NCBI GenBank assembly: GCA_018400515.1
Contig: JAGYMR010000004.1
Coordinates: 1-34,265 of the forward strand
From: Tangfeifania sp.
Lineage (GTDB): Bacteria; Bacteroidota; Bacteroidia; Bacteroidales; Prolixibacteraceae
Length of the DNA: 34,265 nt
Direction: 5' to 3'
A model generated the notes under the pieces. That model was not told where the DNA came from, did not search any database, and was given only the letters and a program-made list of their open reading frames with translations. The position numbers and the translations under genes were made by a program. Within the stretch, counting starts at the first letter, position 1. Each line of letters opens with the position of its first letter. Shown piece by piece: positions 24,530 to 32,801 of this stretch.

Positions 24530-26095
24530 ATGAGTAAAAAGATGTTAGTAACATTAATTGTGTTAATGGCATTGGTGTTGTCGGGTTTGATCTTAATACA
24601 GACCCACCTGATAAAAACAGCCTCTGACATCCGGGAAGAGCAGTTTGACCGGTTGGTGACCGGTGCATTGAACGGGGTTACCGATCAACTCGAACTTAAT
24701 GAGCAGCGCCTGGCAAGGGAAAGTGCCCGGCTGGGGCGGCTTCCCGGTTTCGAAAATTCGCCCGGCAATTTTAACATTTTTCCCCGGAAAAATTTCGGAC
24801 AGATCTCCGGCAGCTATAAGTACAGCTATTCAGAACGGGGCATTTTCGGAAGCATCCGGGAAGAGTTGCAGATCGTGATTACCGATTCCACCCGGACGAA
24901 TGTCGACTCCCGTTTTAACGGAGAGGAGGATGAAACCAACTCTTTTGAACAGATCCACGGATACAATTTAAGCCTCGAAGAAAGAAGGGAGCGCTGGCTG
25001 AAAGACATGAACTGGAGGAATTATAAGATTATTCTGGAAGGAAGAATGCTCGAGGAGCGGATCGACTCCGCTTTTCTCGAACAGGCCATTGCTTCTTCTT
25101 TTCAGCAAGCCGGTATTAACCTTGATTATAAGTATGCTGTCCGTTCCGCCAACCGCGGACAGGATAGATTTCTGTTTGGAAGTGAAGATTATGATCCCAA
25201 ACGGAAGGAGTATCACTGCCTGCTTTTCCCCTACGATTATGACGGGAAGCAGCCCAACTACCTTTATGTATACTTTCCCGAACGTTCAGGGTACCTTCTG
25301 CGGGCCACCGGCCTGACCATCATACCCACCGTTATTCTGACCAGCCTGTTGATTGCGATTTTTGCCTATGCCATTATGGTTATTTTCAGGCAGAAGAAAC
25401 TTTCCATGATCAAAAATGACTTTATCAACAACATGACCCATGAGCTGAAAACACCCATTTCAACCATCTCGCTGGCCAGTCAGATGCTGGAAGACGGAAG
25501 TGTCACCAATACCCCCACCACCATTGAGCACATTTCCAAAGTGATCAAGAAAGAGAGCAAACGGTTGAGTTTTCAGGTCGAAAAAGTGTTGCAGATGGCC
25601 ATCTTCAATGAAGGACGGTTGAAGTTGAAATTCAAGGAATTTAATATCAATAATACCATTCAGACGGTGGTCAGTAACTTCGAACTCCGGGTGAACAGTA
25701 AAAACGGAACCCTCACCTCCCGGCTGGATGCCAGGGATGCCTATGTAAAGGGCGATGAGGTACATCTTACGAATGTTGTTTTTAATTTGCTCGACAATGC
25801 CATAAAATACAGCAGCGAGATCCCCGAAATAAATGTGACTACGGAGAGCAAAAATGAACATATTGTCATTAGCGTCCGTGATAACGGGATTGGCATACCC
25901 AAAGAGCATCATTCCCAGATCTTTGAACGGTTTTACCGGGTGCCGACCGGAAATGTGCATGACGTAAAAGGATTCGGCCTGGGATTGAGTTATGTAAAAA
26001 AAATTGTAGATTTACATAATGGGAATATTAAAGTGGAAAGTGCACTTAATAAAGGCACCCGGTTTAGTATTTTTTTACCGAAAATAAATAAGTGA
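24530..26095 (+). CDS. rprX: Sensor histidine kinase, RprX-like
   Basis: A 521-residue membrane kinase. One transmembrane helix lies at about 5-28, a periplasmic sensor region at about 29-260 with no recognisable domain, and a second helix at about 262-286. The cytoplasmic HisKA domain has the phosphorylatable H304 in NMTHELKTPI, and the ATPase domain has the N box NLLDNAIKYS, the G1 motif VRDNGIGIP, an F box FERFYRVP and G2 GFGLGLSYV. It autophosphorylates and passes phosphate to the regulator 3 nt downstream. Gene order, lengths and the partner's sequence fit the RprX/RprY system of Bacteroides. The stimulus is not predictable from sequence. Confidence 0.93.
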   Translation: MSKKMLVTLIVLMALVLSGLILIQTHLIKTASDIREEQFDRLVTGALNGVTDQLELNEQRLARESARLGRLPGFENSPGNFNIFPRKNFGQISGSYKYSYSERGIFGSIREELQIVITDSTRTNVDSRFNGEEDETNSFEQIHGYNLSLEERRERWLKDMNWRNYKIILEGRMLEERIDSAFLEQAIASSFQQAGINLDYKYAVRSANRGQDRFLFGSEDYDPKRKEYHCLLFPYDYDGKQPNYLYVYFPERSGYLLRATGLTIIPTVILTSLLIAIFAYAIMVIFRQKKLSMIKNDFINNMTHELKTPISTISLASQMLEDGSVTNTPTTIEHISKVIKKESKRLSFQVEKVLQMAIFNEGRLKLKFKEFNINNTIQTVVSNFELRVNSKNGTLTSRLDARDAYVKGDEVHLTNVVFNLLDNAIKYSSEIPEINVTTESKNEHIVISVRDNGIGIPKEHHSQIFERFYRVPTGNVHDVKGFGLGLSYVKKIVDLHNGNIKVESALNKGTRFSIFLPKINK

Positions 26096-26098
26096 TTC

Positions 26099-26788
26099 AT
26101 GGAACAAAAGACAAAACTGCTTTTGGCTGAAGACGATGAAAATCTGGGGTTGCTTTTAAAGGAGTACCTGCTGGCCAAAGGTTTTGAGGCAGATCTTTAT
26201 CCCGACGGGGAGGCTGCTTACAAGGGATTTATGAAAGAACATTACGATATCTGTGTGTTAGATATTATGATGCCCAAAAAGGATGGTTTTTCGCTTGCTA
26301 AAGACATCCGGACGGTGAATGCCGATATACCCATTATTTTCCTGACCGCAAAAAACCTGAAAGACGATGTCATTGAAGGGTTTAAAATGGGAGCCGATGA
26401 TTACATTACCAAGCCGTTTAGTATGGAGGAGCTGATTTTCAGGATTGAAGCCATTCTCCGAAGAACCGCCCAGGAATCGCAAACGGCCTCTCCGCTGGTT
26501 TTTACCCTCGGTAAATATACTTTTGATACCCGGAAACAGATATTGACCGATGATGAAAAGACGGTCAAGCTGACCACCAAAGAGTCTGATTTGCTGAAAC
26601 TTCTTTGCCAGAATGCCAACAAGGTTCTTGAACGCAATTATGCCCTGAAATCGATATGGATTGATGATAACTACTTCAATGCCCGCAGCATGGACGTTTA
26701 TATTACCAAGTTGCGAAAACATTTGAAAGACGAGCCATCCGTGGAGATTATCAACGTGCACGGGAAGGGCTACAAACTCATCATTTAA
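26099..26788 (+). CDS. rprY: OmpR-family response regulator, RprY-like
   Basis: A 229-residue transcription regulator with a receiver domain and a winged-helix DNA-binding domain. The receiver has the acidic pocket E11-D12-D13, the phosphorylated D55 in CVLDIMMPKKDG, T83 in FLTAKN and K105 in ITKPFSMEEL. The C-terminal domain has the LTTKESDLLKLL helix and the SMDVYITKLRKHLKDEP recognition region, typical of OmpR/PhoB proteins. Its sequence closely matches my memory of RprY proteins of Bacteroidales. It is cotranscribed with the kinase gene (3-nt gap) and stops 5 bp from the convergent lepA stop. No target promoters can be assigned. Confidence 0.94.
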   Translation: MEQKTKLLLAEDDENLGLLLKEYLLAKGFEADLYPDGEAAYKGFMKEHYDICVLDIMMPKKDGFSLAKDIRTVNADIPIIFLTAKNLKDDVIEGFKMGADDYITKPFSMEELIFRIEAILRRTAQESQTASPLVFTLGKYTFDTRKQILTDDEKTVKLTTKESDLLKLLCQNANKVLERNYALKSIWIDDNYFNARSMDVYITKLRKHLKDEPSVEIINVHGKGYKLII

Positions 26789-26793
26789 TGCCG

Positions 26794-28581
26794 TTAATCC
26801 AGTTTTAATACCGCCAGGAACGCAGTTTGAGGAACTTCAACATTTCCTACCTGTTTCATGCGTTTTTTGCCTTTCTTCTGTTTCTCGAGCAATTTTCTTT
26901 TTCGGGTAATGTCTCCTCCGTAACATTTTGATGTTACATCTTTGCGCATGGCTTTCACTGTTTCTCGGGCAATGATTTTTGCACCCACCGCCGCCTGAAT
27001 GGCTATATCAAACTGCTGGCGGGGGATCAGTTCTTTTAATTTTTCGCATATGCGACGTCCGAACGGATAGGCGTTATCAAAATGGATCAGTGTTGACAGC
27101 GCATCGACCATTTCCCCGTTCAGAAGAATATCGAGCCGGACCAGCCGGGCGGTTTTATAGCCGCTGACGTAATAATCGAGCGAGGCGTATCCCCGGGAAA
27201 TGCTTTTCAGTTTGTCATAAAAATCGAAGACGATCTCGCCCAGGGGAAGATTGAAAACCAATTCGACCCGTTCGGAAGTCAGGTAGTTTTGATTCACCAG
27301 TTCTCCCCGGTTTTCAAGGCAGAGGTTCATGACCGGCCCGATAAAGCTGGCTGCGGTAATAATGCTGGCCCTGATATAGGGTTCTTCAATGTAATCCATT
27401 TTGGTGGTCGGGGGCATTCCTGAAGGATTATATACTTTCTGGGTGGAGCCGTCGGTTAAGTGGGCCAGGTAGGAGACATTCGGCACAGTGGTTATCACAT
27501 TCATGTCAAATTCCCTTTCCAGCCGTTCCTGCACAATTTCCATGTGCAAAAGTCCGAGGAAACCGCATCGGAAACCAAACCCCAGGGCGGCCGACGATTC
27601 CGGTTCAAATGTAAGGGAGGCATCGTTCAGCTGGAGTTTATCCATGGCGGTACGCAAATCCTCATAATCATCGGTATCCACCGGATAGATCCCGGCAAAA
27701 ACCATCGGTTTTACCTCTTCAAATCCTGAAATGGCTTTTTCACAGGGATTCTTAACGTGTGTGATGGTATCGCCTACCTTCACCTCTTTGGCTGTTTTTA
27801 TCCCGGAAATAATGTACCCCACATCTCCGGCAGAGAGGGTATCGCGGGGAACCGGTCCCATTTTGAGTACGCCGATCTCATCCGCTACATACTCTTTCCC
27901 GGTGTTGACAAATTTGACCAGATCTTTGGTATGGATCCGGCCGTTGACTACTTTAAAATAGGCGATAATCCCACGGAAAGAGTTGAATACGGAATCGAAG
28001 ATCAGCGCCTGCAAGGGTGCTTCCGGATCCCCTTTTGGTGTAGGTATCCGCTGAATGATCCGTTCAAGGATGGTTTCAGCCCCCATGCCTGTTTTTCCGC
28101 TGGCATGAATGATGTCCTCCCGCTTGCAACCAATAAGATCAATGATCTGGTCTTCCACCACCTCGGGGATTGCGTTGGGAAGATCCATCTTGTTCAGGAC
28201 CGGAATGATCTCCAGGTCATGTTCAATGGCCAGATAGAGGTTGGAGATGGTTTGTGCCTGAATGCCCTGGGTGGCATCAATAATGAGCAGGGCACCCTCG
28301 CAGGCAGCAATGGAACGCGAAACTTCGTACGAAAAATCAACATGCCCGGGCGTGTCAATCAGATTGAGTTTGTACTCCTCTCCGTTGTACAAATGGTCCA
28401 TCTGAATGGCATGACTTTTAATGGTTATGCCGCGCTCCTGCTCCAGATCCATATTGTCCAGTATCTGATCGCGCATCTCCCTGTCTCCAATGGTCTTGGT
28501 GTGAACAAGCATGCGGTCGGCCAGCGTGCTTTTTCCGTGGTCAATATGCGCAATGATGCAAAAATTCCGAATCCTTTCCAT
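26794..28581 (-). CDS. lepA: Translation elongation factor 4
   Basis: LepA/EF4 is a ribosome-bound GTPase that acts on translating or initiating ribosomes. At 595 residues it is full length. The GTPase motifs are intact: AHIDHGKST (11-19), DTPGH (76-80) and NKMD (130-133). The EF4-specific C-terminal domain ends in [22 protein letters not shown], a family signature. The ATG at 28581 follows a promoter element by about 50 nt. It is convergent with rprY, with only 5 bp between the stops and no obvious terminator hairpin. Confident. Confidence 0.98.
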   Translation of the reverse strand: MERIRNFCIIAHIDHGKSTLADRMLVHTKTIGDREMRDQILDNMDLEQERGITIKSHAIQMDHLYNGEEYKLNLIDTPGHVDFSYEVSRSIAACEGALLIIDATQGIQAQTISNLYLAIEHDLEIIPVLNKMDLPNAIPEVVEDQIIDLIGCKREDIIHASGKTGMGAETILERIIQRIPTPKGDPEAPLQALIFDSVFNSFRGIIAYFKVVNGRIHTKDLVKFVNTGKEYVADEIGVLKMGPVPRDTLSAGDVGYIISGIKTAKEVKVGDTITHVKNPCEKAISGFEEVKPMVFAGIYPVDTDDYEDLRTAMDKLQLNDASLTFEPESSAALGFGFRCGFLGLLHMEIVQERLEREFDMNVITTVPNVSYLAHLTDGSTQKVYNPSGMPPTTKMDYIEEPYIRASIITAASFIGPVMNLCLENRGELVNQNYLTSERVELVFNLPLGEIVFDFYDKLKSISRGYASLDYYVSGYKTARLVRLDILLNGEMVDALSTLIHFDNAYPFGRRICEKLKELIPRQQFDIAIQAAVGAKIIARETVKAMRKDVTSKCYGGDITRKRKLLEKQKKGKKRMKQVGNVEVPQTAFLAVLKLD

Positions 28582-28630
28582 ATATAATTGTTCTCCTAAA
28601 AAAATCCCGGATCCTTTCGAAAACGTACCG

Positions 28631-28638
28631 CAAAGATA
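28631..28638 (-). promoter_or_regulatory. -7 element of the lepA promoter
   Basis: The minus strand reads TATCTTTG (28638-28631), an exact TAnnTTTG, giving a leader of about 45 nt. A second exact match TACTTTTG lies upstream at 28680-28673, so there may be two tandem start sites. Confidence 0.5.
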
Positions 28639-28873
28639 GTGCTTTTTTGTAATGAGCCGGATACCGGAAATACAAAAGTAAATGATTAAACCATCTGGCG
28701 GATATCCGGCAGGCCGGGAGCTGTGTACTTAATATTCATTTTACATGCCCGGATTCCCTCCCCGGATAAATGGCGGACTTTTTCTTTTAGGCGAAAATGA
28801 AGGGCATTCTCTAACCTTTTGGGGCTTTATTTGTATTGGCTTGGAAAAAAAATAAAAATTATGCTTGCGATGT

Positions 28874-28881
28874 TATTTTTG
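28874..28881 (+). promoter_or_regulatory. -7 element ahead of the candidate small RNA
   Basis: TATTTTTG matches TAnnTTTG exactly on the plus strand, with expected start of transcription near 28886. No plus-strand protein gene follows before the window's end; the only downstream signal is the terminator at 29018-29051. A -33 TTTG at the correct distance is not seen. Confidence 0.45.
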
Positions 28882-28885
28882 GCAT

Positions 28886-29051
28886 ATTATTTGCTTTTAA
28901 CATTACAGCTATGAAAACAATTGAATAAGGATAGTTTAACTTTCGAACGTTGCACAAGCACAAGCAGAACGACTATTGCTGTTTTTTCATAAGTTTGGTT
29001 TAGTTAGGTTTAGTTTTATCCCGGGGCAGAGGTCCCGGGATTTTCTTTTTT
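28886..29051 (+). ncRNA. Candidate small structured RNA between lepA and the reductase gene
   Basis: About 165 nt run from a -7 element to a strong terminator with no downstream gene on that strand. Three exact helices nest inside each other: TATGAAAA (28910-28917) with TTTTCATA (28984-28991), ATAGT (28931-28935) with ACTAT (28972-28976), and CGTT (28948-28951) with AACG (28968-28971). A repeated GCACAA lies in the apical loop and a doubled GGTTTAGTT lies before the terminator. A five-codon ATG frame (28911-28928) exists but is too short to mean much. It may belong to a known Bacteroidales RNA class, but I cannot identify one. Confidence 0.45.
29018..29051 (+). terminator. Rho-independent terminator of the candidate small RNA
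   Basis: ATCCCGGG (29018-29025) pairs perfectly with CCCGGGAT (29034-29041) around an 8-nt loop, followed by TTTTCTTTTTT up to 29051. The T-run is only on the plus strand, so it terminates plus-strand transcription. Confidence 0.85.
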
Positions 29052-29060
29052 ACAGACCTT

Positions 29061-29172
29061 TTTTGGGGGGAGTCCCTGAACCTAACAGCATAAAGACCTC
29101 CAACCTCCCGCTCAAATAGCGAAGGCGGAGGAATTCAACGAAGCTTCAAAAAGGGGGTGTTTTGGGGGAAGT
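29061..29172. repeat. Repeat-like segment with internal hairpin, bounded by near-identical 13-mers
   Basis: TTTTGGGGGGAGT (29061-29073) and TTTTGGGGGAAGT (29160-29172) are direct repeats differing at one position, 86 nt apart. Between them CCTCCCGC (29104-29111) can pair, with one bulge, with GCGGAGG (29125-29131), and CGC/GCG (29109-29111, 29119-29121) forms an alternative hairpin. On the minus strand the hairpin follows the reductase stop and may end that transcript. Confidence 0.35.
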
Positions 29173-29174
29173 TT

Positions 29175-30179
29175 TTAAGTGGCTTTATTTTTGAAATACT
29201 CAATTTTTCCGGTCAGGGCAATATTTTTCACCTTTTCGATCAAAGCCGTTCTTTGCTCTTCCGAATATTTGGAGAATGACCGGGCCAGGGCCGTTTTTTC
29301 ACGCATATAGGTGGCATTTTCATTTCCCGAGACTAGCACCGACACCGGGAGCGACCAGACAAAATACATGGCCTCTTTAATGCTCAGGTAGTTGGGAATA
29401 ATCGGATCATCCGTGGTCCAGCCGGCCTGTTCTTTTTTGGCGAAGAAACGTCCGTCGGCAAGGGATTTAATGGCCATGATTCCCAGGTTCCGGTCGAGTG
29501 CTTTGGGCATAACATTTTCGGTGAAACTGAAATAGGAGGGATCCAGCACATTCACCGGCATCAGCACACCGTCCATCAGATCACTTTCGCGGGTGCGTTC
29601 CAGCATGCGGGTATGAGCAAACGGATTTTGATGTCCGGTAAATCCGAGGTATTTAATTTTCCCCTCCTGCTTGGCTTTTAACAGTTCATCGAGGACCCCG
29701 TTTTCAATTCGGTTGTCAACATCCGCAGGAGTGTGGATGCTATGTACCTGGTACAGATCGATCTGATCCACTTTTAATCTCCGGAGGGACCCCTCGAGAT
29801 GTTCGCGGACCGTTTTGGCGTCGTTGCCTGTTGTTTTGGTCATCAAAAAGATCAGGTCCCGGTATTTGGGTGTCAGGTATTTGCCGTAACGTTCTTCACT
29901 AAGTCCCCTGGAATAACTTTCGGCCGTGTCAAAGAATCGCACTCCCCCCTCAAGCGATGCTTCAATTACCTCCTGGGCATCCCGTTCGGTAGTCCACCCA
30001 ATGTGGAATCCGCCGGTTCCCATCATGGTGACATATTCGCCGGTCCGGCCAAATTTTCTCCGGGGAAGTATTTCTCCCAGCCGGTCTGTTTCGGCGTTGC
30101 TTCCGTAAGCCGCACTGCCTATCGACAAGCCGGCCGTCAGACCTGCCATCGATTTTAAGAATGTTCTTCTGTCTGCCAT
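29175..30179 (-). CDS. Aldo/keto reductase with Tat signal peptide
   Basis: The 334-residue protein starts MADRRTFLKSMAGLTAG, a twin-arginine signal (RRTFLK at 4-9) followed by a hydrophobic stretch, so it should be folded with its cofactor and exported. The aldo/keto reductase catalytic tetrad is complete: D84 and Y89 in FFDTAESYS, K115 in LMTKTTG and H146 in YQVHSIH. The family reduces aldehydes or ketones with NADPH through a TIM barrel. NILxxxG and other late cofactor-binding residues are less obvious, as in other exported Bacteroidota members. It follows the TonB receptor gene on the same strand after 208 nt and has its own promoter element. The substrate is unknown. Confidence 0.9.
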   Translation of the reverse strand: MADRRTFLKSMAGLTAGLSIGSAAYGSNAETDRLGEILPRRKFGRTGEYVTMMGTGGFHIGWTTERDAQEVIEASLEGGVRFFDTAESYSRGLSEERYGKYLTPKYRDLIFLMTKTTGNDAKTVREHLEGSLRRLKVDQIDLYQVHSIHTPADVDNRIENGVLDELLKAKQEGKIKYLGFTGHQNPFAHTRMLERTRESDLMDGVLMPVNVLDPSYFSFTENVMPKALDRNLGIMAIKSLADGRFFAKKEQAGWTTDDPIIPNYLSIKEAMYFVWSLPVSVLVSGNENATYMREKTALARSFSKYSEEQRTALIEKVKNIALTGKIEYFKNKAT

Positions 30180-30204
30180 TTTGTTTTTGTTTTTAATTGT
30201 TTTA

Positions 30205-30212
30205 CAAATATA
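30205..30212 (-). promoter_or_regulatory. -7 element of the aldo/keto reductase promoter
   Basis: The minus strand reads TATATTTG (30212-30205), an exact TAnnTTTG, with TTTG at 30231-30228 upstream by 15 nt. Transcription from about 30200 gives a leader of about 20 nt. This suggests the gene can be expressed apart from the receptor gene. Confidence 0.5.
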
Positions 30213-30387
30213 TATACCATTTCACGGCAAAATTGTTTAATGAACCATTAAATTTTCCGGCCTCATTTTTCCGGAGCAGGGTGTTTTAGGGGAAAAAACC
30301 GGTTGGCAGGTCCCTTCATAACCCTGATGCTGTTTAAATAGGCACCTGCTGTATTCTGTTTCCGGGCCTTAATTTTTTTGTATGTGA

Positions 30388-32643
30388 TTATATTTTAAAT
30401 TCCAGGGTGGTCCGGAAGGACCTGCCGTAACCGTCGACCCCCGAACCATGCATGCGGTAGGCCTGGTTAAAAAGGTTATGCAATCCGGCATTCAGGGAAA
30501 TATGTTCCCAGGAATATCCCAGTTTGAAATTTACAATGTTCCAGCCGGGGGTTCCTCCATCCGGAATCCGGTGGTCCTCGATGTCGCCCCCTGAAAGGCG
30601 GTCTTGTCGGGCTGCAAACAGAAATTCGACTCCTCCGGAAACTTTCGATTCTGAGTATTTCAGGGCCAGTTTTCCGTTAAAGGGGGGGATTCGCCGCATG
30701 GGCTCCCCGTTTTTAAGGTTTTTTCCGTACAACCAGGTGAGGTTGTTGATGATCGAAAAATGCCGGTTGAGTCTCCATCCGGATTCAAATTCCACTCCGT
30801 GAATGTTCGAGCGGGCAATGTTTTGTTTTTTGTATACCCGTTCCCCGTCGATGGTTTCTTTTCCGTTATAAGTTGCTTCCACGCGAACAATCTGGTCATT
30901 CAGGCGGGTGGTGAAGGCGTTAAGGGCCAGAGAAAACTTATCTGCCGATATCTTATAGCCTGCTTCGAGGGTCATGGTTTTTTCGGGGGACAAATCAGTG
31001 GAGGGGATCTCAATTCCGTAATCGAACAGACCAAAGGAACTGATGTCGTTAATATTGGGAGCCCGGAAAGCGGAATGGGCAGACAGGATCAGTTGTTGCC
31101 GGGGCGAAAAAAAGCACTGCAGGGCCAGGTTGCCCACCAGCGAATGAGGTTTCAGCGATATTTTCCCAAATGTTTCGTCTTCTGATTCAATGCGGAAGGT
31201 ATTAAAACGGCCTCCGGCATTCAGATGAAATTTTTTCCATTTCAGGGTGTGCTGACTGAAGACGGCCAGGTTCTTCATCCCTGAATTGTCAGGGTAAAGT
31301 CCCCGCAGCGCCGCCTCTACCCCGGTTCCGGTATGAATCTCTGTGGAGCCGGAATTTACCTGATCGGAATAGAACTCTATACCGGTCACTCCATCCCATT
31401 GCCGGCTGAATTGCGCATAGGACTCTACCGAAAGGCCGTGGGTTTTCACCACATCATTTTCGTTGTAGAGAAGCGGGGAATCCTCTTTTCTGATCTTCCG
31501 TGTTTCATCAGCGATCTGATAGGATCCGGTGACCGTTATTTTTTTAAACAGGAAATGTTTTCCGTGGTATTTGGTCTTAAAATAGGTCAGGCCATGGATT
31601 TGAGGATCAAATTTATAGGTTTGATATCCCCGGAGGGTAACCTGGTCGTAACGGGGGACATCGTTTTGTCGAATGTAATGAAAGGCCCCTGTTATCTGCC
31701 ATTTGCGGTTAAAACGCCCTTTTATTTTAAGGTTAATGCCGGTTTCGTTGTATCCCGATGGACGCTCAAATCCCAGAGAACCTCCTGCAAACAGGTCCCC
31801 AAAGTCTTTGTAATTGACATTTCCCAGTAGGACAAGGTTTTCTGACTGATAAGCCAGTTCTCCCATTCCCGATTTTTCCATTCCTTTATTCATGTATCTG
31901 ATCTTTCCCCTTCCTCCGAGGCGGGCCTTCCCCGAAGAATATTCCGGTGTGCGGGTGATGACATTGATCACACCCCCCAGAGCGTCACTGCCATAAAGCA
32001 CCGATCCTTTGCCTCGTATGACCTCTGCCCGGTCGACCGAAAACAGGTCAATGGTATTGAAGTACTGGTTGGGGCCGTAACGGAAGGCCGCATTGTTTAA
32101 CCGGATCCCGTCGATGAGCAACAATGTCTGATTTCCCGTAAGCCCCCGGATAAAGGGGGAGCCTCCCCCATGGTTGGTTTTTTGCATCCAGACCCCTGTT
32201 TCACCAATAAGCGCTTCTGCCATGGAGCGGGGTGCCCTGTTTTTTAGTTCCTGCCGGGTTAAAACCGATACCGCCTCCGGTATTTGAAAGGAGCGTTTCT
32301 CATTTCTCGAAGCCGTTACTACGATGCTTTTGTTGAGCTCCAGGGATGCCGGTTGAAGTGGAATCTCAAGCCGGGAGGTTCCATTCTTCATGTAAAAGGT
32401 CATTTCCCGGGTTTCGTAGCCAACACATGAAACCAGCAGCGTGAGGCTGTCGTTTTTGGTATCCAGCGAAAACAGGCCGTCTTTGTTTGTAGATGTTCCG
32501 AGCAGGGAGTTTTTTACAGAGATGCTGGCGTGGGAAACCGGCTCTTTGTTTTGTTGGTTGAAGACAAATCCTTTTAGGGACTGGCCCCAAAGGGGGGAAA
32601 CGGAGGAGAGGATCATAAGGGGCAGTAAAAGTATTTTTCTCAT
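30388..32643 (-). CDS. TonB-dependent outer-membrane receptor
   Basis: Imports a bound ligand through the outer membrane using TonB energy. With the ATG at 32643 it has 751 residues; a TTG at 32652 would add three. Order: signal peptide to about Gln21, a carboxypeptidase-regulatory-like beta domain (22-100), a plug (about 115-230) with IVVTASR before it and GSDALGGVINVITR at its end, and a beta-barrel that ends GRSFRTTLEFKI with the C-terminal aromatic/hydrophobic strand. FRAP at 526-529 and a later TDL-x-PEKT segment recall the FRAP/NPNL boxes of heme and hemoglobin receptors. Ligand specificity (heme, siderophore, cobalamin) is uncertain. No SusD partner lies next to it. Confidence 0.93.
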   Translation of the reverse strand: MRKILLLPLMILSSVSPLWGQSLKGFVFNQQNKEPVSHASISVKNSLLGTSTNKDGLFSLDTKNDSLTLLVSCVGYETREMTFYMKNGTSRLEIPLQPASLELNKSIVVTASRNEKRSFQIPEAVSVLTRQELKNRAPRSMAEALIGETGVWMQKTNHGGGSPFIRGLTGNQTLLLIDGIRLNNAAFRYGPNQYFNTIDLFSVDRAEVIRGKGSVLYGSDALGGVINVITRTPEYSSGKARLGGRGKIRYMNKGMEKSGMGELAYQSENLVLLGNVNYKDFGDLFAGGSLGFERPSGYNETGINLKIKGRFNRKWQITGAFHYIRQNDVPRYDQVTLRGYQTYKFDPQIHGLTYFKTKYHGKHFLFKKITVTGSYQIADETRKIRKEDSPLLYNENDVVKTHGLSVESYAQFSRQWDGVTGIEFYSDQVNSGSTEIHTGTGVEAALRGLYPDNSGMKNLAVFSQHTLKWKKFHLNAGGRFNTFRIESEDETFGKISLKPHSLVGNLALQCFFSPRQQLILSAHSAFRAPNINDISSFGLFDYGIEIPSTDLSPEKTMTLEAGYKISADKFSLALNAFTTRLNDQIVRVEATYNGKETIDGERVYKKQNIARSNIHGVEFESGWRLNRHFSIINNLTWLYGKNLKNGEPMRRIPPFNGKLALKYSESKVSGGVEFLFAARQDRLSGGDIEDHRIPDGGTPGWNIVNFKLGYSWEHISLNAGLHNLFNQAYRMHGSGVDGYGRSFRTTLEFKI

Positions 32644-32801
32644 GCAAATCAATGTTTTTTCGTTGTTGCTATTATGGATTTGATGTTTTTTCGATCAGTT
32701 CAATCTGCCGGCAGAGCAGGATCTCCTGATGGGGGGTGTTTTTGTGTTTCAATTTTTTTTTCCTTGCCGAACGGGTTAGACGGACACATCCGGTTCCGGG
32801 A

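Larger units (their letters stand above)
28582..29174. other. 593-bp intergenic region between lepA and the aldo/keto reductase
   Basis: No protein gene is seen. From left to right it holds the lepA promoter elements (minus strand), a plus-strand -7 element, a candidate structured RNA ending in a strong terminator (to 29051), and a hairpin-bearing repeat-like segment (29061-29172). The first part, 28690-28870, shows no clear feature. Confidence 0.5.

Noticed and set aside
27757..28587. 276-codon plus-strand frame opposite lepA
   Set aside because: It is wholly antisense to a clear lepA gene, has no recognisable domain and no promoter, and its length follows from the codon use of lepA.
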